A DNA stretch of 64,000 nucleotides, from positions 16,502,251-16,566,250 of the forward strand of contig OU964931.1 in assembly GCA_918807975.1 (NCBI GenBank), given 5' to 3'. The stretch comes from Aplidium turbinatum. Lineage: Eukaryota > Chordata > Ascidiacea > Aplousobranchia > Polyclinidae. Numbering within the stretch: the first letter of the stretch is position 1; every line of letters starts with the position of its first letter. This document shows positions 38,501-49,158 of the stretch, piece after piece. Made by a program: the position numbers and the translations under genes. The notes under the pieces were generated by a model. The model was given only the letters and a program-made list of their open reading frames with translations. It was not told the DNA's origin and did no database searches.

Positions 38501-41500
38501 TACTGGATTAACGCATTAGGAGTCAGTGGGAAAGATATTAATGCAAACATATTGCACTTCGACTAACTATTACTGGAATAGTCAATGTTGGCTTTCCAAA
38601 GTATGGTCTTTAAAATAGAGCATAGCCAGGGCCACTTGTACAAGGGTGCTCAAGTGCAAAGCAAACACGTACATTGTTGACACAACTCCGACAGCAATGT
38701 TAATACAGTTATACCATTGCAAACTAAGCTGCCACAAGCCCATACCAAGGGTACCATAGTTATGATTGTCTTTGTTGGCACTGGCAGCCTTAAATTAAAG
38801 TGACGCGAGTAGTGGTAGAGGCCATATTGGGGGTTTCAACGGGCCTCTACCACTACTGACGCGAAACTCGTTGACTCATAAGAATCAAGTTTCGGCAGTA
38901 AAAAAATTCTTGTAAAAATATTCCAAATAATTTAGAAGCAAAATGGTTGAAACGCCTGGTCAATCCAATCAAATTGTTGATATTGAACTCATGCTCAACA
39001 AACGTTTCGAAAACTAAACATTTTCATCTTCAGTGCTATTAAGCTTGCTGAACATGAGTTAAGCGTCTACATTTTGGGCTCCTTTTTTATTACATTTCAA
39101 ATAACTTTATTATGTGTGACAAAGTGAAGCAATTACTCTTAATCAAAGCACAAAATGCAGTTTATGAAGTTGGAATTCGCCTTTTTCAACGACTTTCAAA
39201 TTGCAAAAACAAGTGAAAAACACACGATTGGACGCCAAAGCTACGTTGCAAAAGCTAAAAAAAGCCTGAGACTAAAAAAGAACGCGGTGATTTTTTTAAT
39301 GCAACCACAAGTATTAGCGACGATATTCCGAGCGGCAGCATAACATGTTGGCCAGCAAGATGCCTTCCAGCTAAACCACTTTCTCAGACCGATCAGTTGT
39401 TAGCCAATCCTATGACACGAGATAATGACGCCGGTATTTACGGTACACTGATTTCTACAATTAACAACAATGATAGAATTGTCAACCTCTTTCCTTTAAC
39501 ACTTTAGTTTGGTGTTTGAATAAATGCCAATCCGACAAAATGACTCATTTAGTATAAAAATTTGTCGACAAAATGAACTTGACTTGGACACTGCAAAAAC
39601 CTACAACCGTAGCATTATCAATCACTCAATTCCAACTCGCATTTCTACACCTTTAAAAAGGCACAAAACACTTTCCAGGTTTTAACATAAAAAAGTTTAT
39701 TCAATAAAGATAAATATAAAATGTAAATTTCTTAACTCGGTTGCTGCAATTGGACTGCAGTAGCTCAACATCTTGTTTTGTTATGTTAGCTTTCAATGTA
39801 ACTCGTTAGTTTTGTAAGTTACTGCAATTTAAATAACATCGAATCTGCTTTCTATAATTTACACACATAACGTTTATGACAACTCAGTTTCAAATATTCT
39901 GCGCAGTTGATTTCTACGAGTATAGTTAATAAAGTAGAACCAGTGGTGGAATCTTAAGTAGAATATATATCATATATATCTTACACGAAACAAAGCCATT
40001 TTCAACAAGATGAAACATGGCATTCTATTGGAAAGCTCAAGAAGTCTAGCATTCTAGCTTGTTCGAAACTTCAATAACATTACTCAATTGTATATTGACG
40101 ATTTTAGAAAAGCTACGAATTTACATGTAAAAAATAACATCTATGATATATATAAAATACACTTGTAAATACTTGGCTGAAGACATTTTTTAAAATGCAT
40201 TTGTAAACCAAAATGTAAAACATAAACTCTTTCGTCAATCGAGTCCTGATTTAACAGTGATGAATCACCAGTTAACATCAAACGGAACAGATGACAAGCA
40301 AGTCAACATTTTAATCCATTTTCGAGCCAGGTGAAAACTGGCGTTGGAGATGATGCCAATATGCAAGTCAAACTTAAATTTCGCCCGTCCGAAATGAAAC
40401 GCTCCTTTCATCATCATCGTCAACTTTTGCAGCACACAATGCTACCTTAACAGTTAACATAAATCAATCGAATAATTTTGTCATTTGGTGTAAAAAAGAA
40501 TAGTGTAGATAGAAATGAACGCAATATTAATCGTCTATGGAAGTCCAAATGCAATGTTTGTGACATTGGGAGCAGGGACAAAAAAAAACACTAAAAGAAG
40601 GATCTGTTATTTGCATTTAAATCGTTGCGAGAGCGTGAAAATTTCTGAAGGTTTGTTAGCATTGGATCACAAACATGTTGTCAAGTCTTTACCTTTTTTC
40701 CTGCTGTTTGGTGTACTTGGGGAAAGTCTGCCGTCGGAATCGCTCTCCTTACTAGTGGTGGAATCGTTGTTTTCCTTCTTATCAGAATGGTGGCTAGAAT
40801 TTGATCGAGCCGAACCTGCTCGTTTCTTGTATCTCTTCTTTGTTTGCTGGAATTTCAATTAAGCTTCCCATTAATGTAAAATGTGGTCATTTTACATTAA
40901 CTAAAAGCTAAGCTAGCGAGATAACCAATATTCCTATGAATGATAGATATTAGATATTAATAGCAACTTAATAGGATTGAATTGCATAACTCAAAAACAA
41001 TAAATAAAATAAAAAGATAACTACATAAATTCGAACGTTTTCGGCAAAACTTTCTGCCCTCGTCAGGAAAATAACTTAATTTATCTATAAACAAAACAAC
41101 ACATATTTGTAAAATGTTAATAATAAATAAGTTTTTATTTTATGTAATGTTTTTGAATTATGCAATTGAGTCCTATCAAGTTGCTAGCAATTATTATCTA
41201 TCAATGGTATTCAATTCTGATTTTGTGAACGAAGAAGCTTCAAGATCAAGCGGCACTGGTTCGACTCTTGAGGTGTGCGCTTGAGCAACGCACGTTAAGG
41301 ACTGCTCTCCATTCAGTGCCATCTCATGGATGAAATAATTCCCCAGTAACAACACTTCAATCTGTCAATCATGGTGACCGGGCCTGCGTCAGTGGTTAAG
41401 CCTCTACATTCTACAAGTATGCGAATCTGCCAGGATTAAGCTCTCAAAGAAGCTTTCCCAGTTTAAGCTTTCCCAGTCCCACTGCCATTTCAGGCTATAC

Positions 41501-44500
41501 ACATTTACACATATACAGTATACAATCAAATATAGTTATTACTATCTGAAGCCTTTACCATGGCCCCCTCTAGTGTCTGGCCTGATTTGTCACATTTTTC
41601 TTTGAAACATTAACAGTCTGAGTTGCTGGCAAAATGTGGCAGGATACTCGAAAAGATAGCGATTGCTAAAGAAAAGTTAAAAGCAGTTCATTGATAAAAA
41701 GTTCATGTGTTATTGTTATTTTAACTAGAGTTAACTAAACATGATTTGTTTGCCACTCCCACATTACTCAACTGGCTATTTGGTGAGACTTTTGATCAAT
41801 GCAACCCAGCCAAGTCCAGCAGTTCAAACCACTGGTGATGGGTCTGTTTTTTTTTGAAGCTGCTTAGTTGATAGTTAAAACTGAAAAGTACCTGGGCAGT
41901 TCAACAGGCATAGGTATACCAGAATAGGTTAGGCATTCACCAATTTAATCTTTGGGTATGTTTAACAGATACCGTATAATTATACCTTGCAGCTGTTAGA
42001 GTGCCTTGTCTAGTGTCTACTGCTTTAGCTAACATAGCCCAATGATATGTCAAACAAGTATGACTGTTTTATTTTCACTATGCAAAAACTATACCTTTTA
42101 AGTTTTTCCAAGCTTTAAAGTATGCCTAACTGACAGGTGCTGATTTCATCATAAAAAAACTCATCATTCATCATTGCAGTCATTTTTGTGGTTGCTATTA
42201 TGGCATGGTTTATTCAAAATGACAGTGTCTCAGTAGGTTTTATTAGCCATGCTTTTGTGAAAGTGATCAGAATTGAAAGAATTAAATCAAGCTCCCAGAT
42301 CTTTTTATGCCCACATTTTTTAAGTGGCTGCATGACAAGTGTTTAACACTGCACTGTAATGATAAAAAATCAAGAACTTTAGTTTTGCTCCAAGTACGGT
42401 ATATTTAGACACTGGATCTTTTCAAGTTATCGCAAGTCAAATACTTTGTAATATGCATGAAAAATTGTAGTAACTTGACTGTATGTGGATTAAGTTTTTG
42501 CAGTGTGCTACACTTTATAAAAAAAAATGGAGTGGGCAATTTAACGTAGGCTAAAGTATTTTCTCAAAATTGGGCAGAATTCCATGTCTGGCAACCCTTG
42601 TATGGGAATGATAGCCACAGTCATTTTCATTTAGCCTTTTTATAAACTGAACTGCTGTAAATTTTAATGTGCTGGTTATGGAGTTGTGTGACACTGAAAA
42701 TGGTTCAATACCCGAAATCGCGATATACCGGTACCGTACAACATGGTAATTTAGACTTGGACTATGGTAATTTAGACTTAGACTAAATCTACTGGAAATA
42801 AATAGGATTGAAGGAGTTAGAAATGCTTTTAAATCTACAATGGGTCAAAGACTGCTCAATCAAGTTAATCTTAACATAATATTAACATTGAAACAAATCT
42901 AACAAAATCATTAATGTTTTTACAAGCTAAAACACTTTTGCGGCAACAATAGCCAACAAAGTACCACTGTGTTATATTTACCATAAACAGCTTTTTGACA
43001 TTTAGGAGCTGTGTTTTTAAAAACAAAAATACATGATGGATATGTTAAAAAGTGAGTCTATTAGAAAAAACTTTTTTAAATGCCATTGCTTTTTTAATTA
43101 AACTCGTTTGTAAACATCCTGAAGCAACAAGTTGATTTTTTGCTGGTAAGTGTTAGGCTGAAACATCGTCTCAAAAGTGGGGTACTTTTAGAAATCCTCG
43201 TTATACCAAGGTGCTTAGCGAAAACTTTTATCTAGTTTTATTCGTAGTTCATAGCAATCACCATTTAGATGCAGAATTTTTGCTGTTACAGTTAATCAGG
43301 GCCATTACAAACATTTTTGAAAGTTATAATTTTGTATTTAAATGATTGTGTCCTTTCGTGGAAAGTTCATTCATCAAAAAAAGAACAGAAAAATAGAAGG
43401 GAAAGTTCAGTTGTGTAATGTTGAACAAAGGAATGAAGTTGCTTTTAAGCATATTCATGGTGATGGACCACTTTCTGGTGGTAGAAAGGCATTCCAATTT
43501 CTTAATAAAATATCAGTGGTTTGAAAATGACTCAGCATTTGACCGGGTTTTACTTCATTAATAAAGAAGCTTTGCCTCATATAAAAACAAGAAGCAAAAA
43601 CACAAGGAGTTCAAGAACAGCTTCAAAACAAGACAAAGTTGAAAGAATTAATACTTACTACAAAAGTATTTAAGTGACAAGTATGAACATAAAAGTAATT
43701 AGAAAGTTTTTGTCTGCCACCTGTTCACCTCTCTCGTTATCTGTTGATGGAGTTAGAGTGACTGGTGGAGCTGGTATTGTTGGCATGTACAGATTTCAGT
43801 AGACCTTGGTGTTAAACCTCAGTGCCATGGTGAGTATGTAGCTTACTGCATTAGGAGTGTTCTACTTTTGTTATAAAAATGCTGTAAGACTAAGAAGTGC
43901 TCTTCGTGATGAACAATGATGCATTGTATCCAAACCCTTCTACAAGATAGGAGCGTGATATATACTTTTGTTGGTTTTTGTACCTTTGCGTTGTAGATAT
44001 GTTCAAAACAATGTGTTAAAAAATTGGTATTAATTAATCAGCTGGGTACCACAACTGAGAGTATTAAGCCTTCTTATGATTTTTGTATGTTACCTTTTTC
44101 TAGTCATTTCTTCAATGTATCTTGGACATGCATCTAATTATTGCATGTATTCTGAAATTGTACATGCTGTGAAAAGCAACAAAGACAACAGTAGTTATTG
44201 TGGTAGCCCATACACATTTGCCAACATGACATTCAACAATTTTCAAGGATTTTGTTTTTCATAACTAGAGTCTTTTTATGTATGACTGACAATCAGTTTG
44301 GCTTCAACTTCTGTAAGTGTATTTTTTAAAATCAATAGGTTAACTATCTTGCATTTTGCTAAACCCATTGCCTACACTTATTTACTGTACTATATGTTTA
44401 GACTGTCCAAATGAATTTGACCAAGTAAAGTTTTCGAAGCTTGTTCAATGATCCTATGGTATTTGTACAATTCTTGTATTTTTATGCAAAATAATGTATG

Positions 44501-47500
44501 ATTGTAAAGTAGGGATACCATAATTCTCATCCCTTTGGTGTATGTGATGGTGTGAAGCAAGATCGAGTATTAATCTTGAAATTTTACGTAGGCTATGAAA
44601 TATAATATCAGGGGTGCAGCCAGCACAAAATTTCAGGGGTGGCAAATAAGTATTTTTTCATATGTGAGTGAGCCTGGAGTGGCAACGAGTTTCATCGAAG
44701 GTGGAGCACTCACTGGGGTCCTCCCCCAGAAAATTTTTTAAAATATATCTTAAAATTGCCATTGTTTCAGCCAAAATCGATAGTAAAACTTTGTCAAATG
44801 ATCCTGTAATAGAGTGTGAAATGTTACTTTAAAATATTTCGAGGGGAGGCAATTGCTCTCTTTGCTCGCCCCCCTGACTACACCCCTGATAAACATTTAT
44901 CATTACAATTTCATGGTCTTTCTTTTGGCTGCTGCATTGGCAATTGTTTTTGTAGTTGTATGCTAAAGAAAGACGTAGGTTATTTTGCACCAAGTATTCA
45001 GAATCTTTTCTAAAGTTTGTCATTTCTGCAGGCAAACGTATTTAAAACGGTTATTATTTTATGTATGTTATTTCTTCCACACACCGTACTTGTTGTGAGG
45101 ACCTATGTGATAAATAATAGTTTGCGCTAATTATGCAGAAAAAGTAAACTTGTGAAAGTGAAATTCAGGTCGTACGTATAAAAGTCGTATATTTATTTGT
45201 GCATTGCCAATTGAAACTTTGAGGGGACCCGAAGTTTGGCTTGGTACCGGGCCCAATTATGCACTCAATGGCCCTGCCAAGACGTATTTTTTTATAATGT
45301 GCATTGAGTAAAGATCAGAAACAATCTACTGAATTATAGAAAATGTTTATTTTCTCCGTTTACGTTAATGTTGATGGTTTGGAGAAAACTACTTCTGATA
45401 ACTTTAGGTTTCATTTCGTATTGCAGTTGGCATTTATGAAGATTAATAACTATCAATCAACTCAAAGAAAGTTCACGATATCGTGCAAAGCTTTAAATAC
45501 TTATTACTAATAAAGGAAATGTTTGTTACCCTCTTACAATATTTTCTGAAAGAACTTTAGTTGTAGAAACTGCAATGTTTAAGACAATTTGAGTCAGCCT
45601 GTTAATAAAATCCTTCAAAATGTGACAAATCTGGCCTTATCTGCAGTGGGCCATGCCTTTACAAATTGTTTCACCTAACGGATCATCAGAAGGTCTGAAA
45701 AAAACATGCAAACAGTAAAGAATCGATAGTTCTGAAAAGATTTCAGCATATACACAGGCTATACTGCCATTTCACTTACACCTGCATGAACTTCCTTTCC
45801 GCCAAAGTTTGATGCTGAAGGACATAGTAAAGACTCTACAATCAATGCTTGCAACAGCTTCACCAACTAAGTGAAACTGGACAAAAGCCTGGGCACGACA
45901 TTTTTTTTAGCATCATAGGTTCAAGCAGAGAAAACAGCTCAAGTAGACTGCTAAGTGCTAATAATGATAACAGAAACTTACTGGTTTCGGTGAATTTGTG
46001 TTTGTTTGCACTGGACTTTTTGGAGGTAATCTTGTTTGAAGGGGTGATTTCATCAAAGGCTAAAATCACAATTCATTTTTTTATTAAAACTAAAAGATCA
46101 TTTTTAAAAAGAAAGCTCACTGACATTCTATTGTTACAGTATTTTTATTACTGCATATTAGAGTGGTCCACAATTTTTTTTTTGAAAGTTTGTTATGACC
46201 ATACATTTTTCTTCTATTGTCTAAAATATGTTACAGAGTAAAATATTGCAAGATTGAACATAAAAAAGTGCCAAAAAGCTGCCATATTGACTTAACAAGA
46301 TATCTTTTTACCCTAATTGCACCACAAATTAAGGTATTAAAAAAAACGCTTTTTATGCTGAATTAAGGGGTAAAATCACACAAAGTGTAAATTAGGCTAC
46401 GAAGTTCTGGTGAACAGCGTACTGTATTAATTTATGTTTTTCAGCCATACGTGACTGACATACAGAGTTTAGAAATGAAAAGCCAATAGAAAACCTTTGT
46501 ATCACTTACAGGAGGAACTGTTTCTTTTAATGAAGGCCATGACTCCTTTGGTTGATTTGAAACAGGTTTACTAGCACTTGTCTGAAAAAAAAAACAGAAA
46601 TTGAGCCATGCAAAGGGGTAATTTATAGTTTTTGTGATTATAATACCGTCTGTCTTATTGTGCTCATGTAATTACCAGTACATCAAGAGTTCATAAAATA
46701 ATTAACCTTCCAAGTTTGGATAAATAATGCTGTAAATAGTAAAATGCGATATTTCAAATGCAGAACATTGAATTAGATTTGAGTTTTAAAAACAAAAATG
46801 TAAGATAAATGTAAACATAACCCCTGATGACTGAATCTCAGAGAGTGACGACGTAAAGATCCATTCTCGCAACAAACAAAACCATTATTCTTAACTTACT
46901 TGATCACTGCTTTCTATTTCTGGCAATACTGGATTTGGCTTTAAGTCTGGTGCAAAAAAAATTGTTAAAAATAAAACGTCACATACGTGCAACAAAAACA
47001 TAAAAATTATTTATGAAAGATTTTGAAATCAATACATCGCAAGTTGCTATCGAATTATATAATTGTTGTTCACTTGTTATTTTAGATTTAAGTATTTTTT
47101 CACAACACAATAAGGAACATTGAACTTAGTAAGTGTTGTGGTGTATGATTGTATGTCAGTAGGGTCCCACTATAGTTTGTCATGACCTGGGGGTTTTTTC
47201 GGTCATTGACCGATTTTTTGGCAAAATGTCCGAAAAAATATATAGTCAATTTGGTCAAAATATTGGTCAATTATATTAACGTTTCTCAGCGAAACTTAAT
47301 GTTGTATCTTGTCAGGAGGTGCAAATTTTGGTTTGTATCAGCTACTTGAAAGGAAATATTTTTATCAGAAAAAAAGACTGAAATACATAAAAAATGACTG
47401 AATTTTTTCAAGTTATTTTGGACAAATGACTGAAAAGTTTCAGCGAAAACAAAAACCAGGTCATGACTATTGACTAAGTTAAAGAGTCAACCTAGTTCAA

Positions 47501-48943
47501 TGATTAGCATCAAGTTTGATGACACTCCAGTCTGTGCCACTAGCATGGGGTTGTTGAACTGGTTCACAAAACTTTGCCACAATATCCAGAGTTGTAGAGT
47601 CAGGCCAAAATATACGACTCCAACGCCTCGATTTATAAATGGCCGACTCAGGATATTCAAAATATACAAAACTCGAACTCTTCAGTTTATAATTGGCCAA
47701 CTCCAAACACGCCAAAATCTTTCGACCCCACAGCCCTGCTAAGTGCTAAGTTTGCTAACATCTCCCAATAAATTCATAGGAAAGTGCATTCTTATTGTAG
47801 CCTATGGAATCTTCTTTATAGTTAAATCACTTTAACGTTGTGTGATAGTAAATCAATTACATTTCATGCATTTAGAGTCGCGCTAGAATTTTTAGGCATA
47901 CAGTTGGATCACACTATTATATTAGTCAAGAAGGACTGGCACTAAAATGTATTCAAAACCAAATAAAAGCATAAATTTTGCAATGTTAATTGTTCAATAA
48001 AGTTTTTGCTACCGTATTACTGATAGTACCGTTAAAAAAACCAAATATTTATTTTTACTACACATTACATTCAGTAGTTCTTGAGTATCCATACATACAG
48101 GAGTGCTTGAGTAAATAACAAACATGTGCTACAAATTAGAAAACACTTAAAAATACCTTGTGGCATAGGATCATTATTTTCTTCTTCAGCAAGCTTCAAA
48201 TCTTGTTTTGAGTCTTTTATCTCTGATTTGCTTGGTTTAGTCCAAGCATTGGTCAGAGGTATATTAGAACTTTTTGACACTGGTTCTTTTAATGAGCTAG
48301 ATGTTTCTGTAAGCTTATCTTTAATCAGTTTATCATCTTTGGTGACGCTTGCCTTTTTATCCCCTGTGCGCTTACTCTCAGTTTTTCGCCATGCATTAAT
48401 CTTAGGGGCAGGAGCATCAACATATTCCCTTTTCTCTTTCATTTCAGCATCTGATTTCTTTGAATCAGAATCTGTGATGGATTCTCCGCTAGATTGAGAG
48501 TCAGAGGCTTTACCATTAACTTCAGCACTTTCAACAGGTAAGGCTTTTATATCTGAATCTTCATGATCAGAGCGCATCCGATGCGGGCCTTTTGGATAGC
48601 CTCGCTCGCGGCCAAACTGTAAAGGTTTTTTTTTAGGAAAGCCACGAAATCTATTAAGATTTTGTGGTTGACCTCGATATTGACTGTTATTTACTCGACT
48701 TTCATGCTTTTCACCCTTTTTTCTTACTTTGCTCCACCCCTCACCATCATCATTAGTGTCTTTGCTGGTGTCAGGTGATAATTTATCTTTTTCTTTCTTT
48801 GTATTTGTTGAGCTCACATTCGTTTGACCCCCTTCATTGGTGCAATGATCAGCCCATGAAGCAATCTGAGGAATTTCTCTTTCAACTAAATTGTGTGAGC
48901 TCGATGAATCATCTTTAACATGAGCTGTAGTTGGGCTTGCCAT
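26583..48943 (-). CDS. LARP1: LARP1, complete coding region (23 exons, 1288 aa)
   Basis: Exons in transcript order: 48157-48943, 46900-46946, 46510-46581, 45982-46059, 40693-40846, 35672-35794, 35364-35507, 34635-34812, 34099-34153, 33551-33640, 32586-32979, 32165-32376, 31862-31931, 31356-31531, 30946-31113, 30326-30485, 29880-30034, 29621-29736, 28218-28378, 27887-28031, 27667-27776, 26948-27069, 26583-26732. All introns are GT/AG, all phases agree, and the total is 3867 bases with TGA at 26583-26585. The start is ATG at 48943 ([10 protein letters not shown]). Order of parts: basic/acidic disordered N-terminus, [10 protein letters not shown] block, RGG run (~420-468), La motif (~520-600), conserved linker with [11 protein letters not shown] and [24 protein letters not shown] block, DM15 repeats (~1085-1235), short tail. 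LARP1 binds TOP mRNA 5' ends and caps through DM15 and couples them to mTORC1. Longer than the usual human form, mainly in the N-terminus. Confidence 0.96.
26948..28378 (-). CDS. LARP1: LARP1 DM15 cap/TOP-binding exons (19-22)
   Basis: Four exons encode the LARP1-specific helical repeats. Repeat A includes [20 protein letters not shown] and [10 protein letters not shown]. Repeat B includes [20 protein letters not shown]. Repeat C includes [19 protein letters not shown] and [15 protein letters not shown], ending FKRLEDFR. In human LARP1 this surface holds the m7G cap and the first TOP cytidine. The family-conserved aromatic and basic positions appear kept, so cap binding is expected. Confidence 0.95.
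28604..29392. mobile_element. Non-autonomous hAT element, family 2 copy b (789 bp)
   Basis: Exact 8-bp TSD ACTATACC at 28596-28603 and 29393-29400. Ends CAGGGTTGATC and GATCAACCCTG. The interior differs from copy a (17994-18881) at only a few positions, while the subterminal GGTTTAAACC array is shorter. It lies in the LARP1 intron between exons 18 and 19. Both features suggest recent activity of the family. Confidence 0.93.
32586..34812 (-). CDS. LARP1: LARP1 La-motif exons (8-11)
   Basis: Exons 8-11 encode [37 protein letters not shown], then [30 protein letters not shown] and [16 protein letters not shown]. This is the winged-helix La motif with its aromatic and basic RNA-binding residues. 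Exon 11 continues into a disordered linker with [18 protein letters not shown], which resembles a short protein-binding motif; PABP binding (PAM2-like) is only a guess. Confidence 0.95.
33201..33247. mobile_element. 47-bp micro-MITE remnant with intact 8-bp TSD
   Basis: The direct repeat CAAAGATG occurs at 33193-33200 and 33248-33255. The right end reads CGGTACATCTCTA. The left end starts inside the expected inverted repeat (TACCGCACC), as if the first bases of a TAGAGATGTACCG end were lost. It lies in a LARP1 intron. Confidence 0.55.
35364..35794 (-). CDS. LARP1: LARP1 PRWLPM-block and RGG exons (6-7)
   Basis: Exon 6 (35672-35794) encodes [20 protein letters not shown] and matches the HKWVPL-type block found before the RGG run in other LARP1 proteins. 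It ends at a weak donor (GTTTGT) chosen because it keeps phase. Exon 7 (35364-35507) encodes [19 protein letters not shown] and then a run of about nine RG dipeptides, a likely RNA-binding and arginine-methylation segment. Confidence 0.85.
37673..38505 (-). mobile_element. hAT element with CAGTGGTTCTCAAAC ends (833 bp)
   Basis: Exact 8-bp TSD GATTAACG at 37665-37672 and 38506-38513. Ends CAGTGGTTCTCAAAC and GTTTGAGAACTACTG, with subterminal GCGACGC words. The minus strand near 37825-37915 encodes the end of a hAT transposase: [20 protein letters not shown], then KQAHMSH and a stop. The rest of the transposase is gone. It lies in the LARP1 intron between exons 5 and 6. Confidence 0.92.
38809..38856. 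mobile_element. 48-bp perfect-stem micro-element with 8-bp TSD
   Basis: GTAGTGGTAGAGGCC and GGCCTCTACCACTAC are perfect inverted repeats of 15 bases with an 18-base loop. Exact direct repeats TGACGCGA lie at 38801-38808 and 38857-38864. It is too small to code. It lies in the same LARP1 intron as the hAT at 37673. Confidence 0.6.
38975..39065 (-). repeat. Hammerhead-like folded repeat
   Basis: On the minus strand CTGAAGA is followed by a short stem-loop region and CGAAACG. The outer arms AACTCATGTTCAGCAAG and TTTGTTGAGCATGAGTT pair over about 17 positions, counting wobble pairs. The spacing resembles a hammerhead ribozyme core (CTGANGA ... GAAA). Self-cleavage is not shown. Confidence 0.35.
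40941..41205 (-). repeat. Foldback element with hammerhead-like core
   Basis: Two ~75-bp arms (40941-41015 and 41131-41205) are inverted copies, sharing TAGCAACTT, AATTGCATAA and TCAAAAACA. Between them, the minus strand at 41031-41070 carries CCTGACGAGGGCAG and then TTTTGCCGAAAACGTTCGAA, again a CTGANGA ... GAAA arrangement. It lies in the LARP1 intron between exons 4 and 5. Confidence 0.45.
41215..41480 (+). mobile_element. tRNA-derived SINE, family A
   Basis: The body matches the other copies: CAAGCGGCACTGGTTCGACT (box B region), GTGTGCGCTTGAGCAACGCA, GATGAAATAATTCCCCAGTA and GGTGACCGGGCCTGCGTCAG. The box A end is degraded. It lies in a LARP1 intron. Confidence 0.75.
41559..45655. mobile_element. 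4.1-kb element with ~75-bp inverted ends and 7-bp TSD
   Basis: The left end CATGGCCCCC...TGGCCTGATTTGTCACATTTT and the right end, read inverted, CATGGCCCAC...AGGCCAGATTTGTCACATTTT, match over roughly 75 bases with small gaps. The direct repeat CCTTTAC flanks both ends (41552-41558 and 45656-45662). Short open frames inside, such as 43342-43524 and 44076-44264, are not recognised. CATG-type ends and a 7-8 bp TSD recall P-like elements, but no transposase supports this. The whole element lies in LARP1 intron 4. Confidence 0.55.
44609..44888. mobile_element. Short MITE nested in the 4.1-kb element
   Basis: Ends CAGGGGTGCAGCCAG and CTGACTACACCCCTG are inverted copies. The interior has FeS-free, non-coding AT-rich sequence with GGGGTGGCAA- and GGGGAGGCAA-like words. 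No matching TSD was found. Confidence 0.5.
47187..47459. mobile_element. Short MITE with GGTCAT-rich interior, copy b (273 bp)
   Basis: Exact 8-bp TSD GTCATGAC at 47179-47186 and 47460-47467. Ends CTGGGGGTTTTTT and AAAAACCAG. It shares CAAAATGTCCGAAAAAATAT and CAAATGACTGAAAAGTTTC with copy a (17218-17410) in inverted orientation. It lies in LARP1 intron 1. Confidence 0.85.
47590..47738. mobile_element. hAT end fragment (CAGCCCTG type)
   Basis: The right end TTCGACCCCACAGCCCTG at 47721-47738, with GGCCAACTCCAAACACGCCA before it, matches the end at 21961-22015. The left end and TSD were not identified. Confidence 0.5.
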
Positions 48944-48990
48944 GAGAATCAGTGGAAAGCAAATTGCAAGCTTCTAAAAGCTCAGCACCA
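48944..48990 (-). promoter_or_regulatory. LARP1: Possible 3' splice acceptor 30 bases before the LARP1 start codon
   Basis: On the minus strand GAGCTTTTAG (ending at 48974) precedes AAGCTTGCAATTTGCTTTCC and the ATG at 48943. This fits a 5'-UTR intron acceptor or a spliced-leader acceptor. No upstream exon or core promoter was identified. Confidence 0.35.
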
Positions 48991-49141
48991 AACAGTTAGA
49001 CAACCGGACAAAAAGTGGCTTGTTGCAATTTTTGTAAGGTGTTTTAGATAACTGGATAAAAAAAATACAATCCATTAACTTTAAATAAAAGTAATACTGG
49101 TTTAAAAGACAAAACTAGCCAATACTTGATTTCAAGCACCA

Positions 49142-49158
49142 GGGGGGGGGGGGGGGGG
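49142..49158. repeat. Run of 17 guanines
   Basis: Uninterrupted poly-G on the plus strand, about 200 bases upstream of the LARP1 start codon. Its length may vary between individuals or reads, and it could form a G-quadruplex. Confidence 0.9.

Noticed and set aside
48126-48497. 123-residue plus-strand frame
   Set aside because: It is the antisense of LARP1 exon 1.
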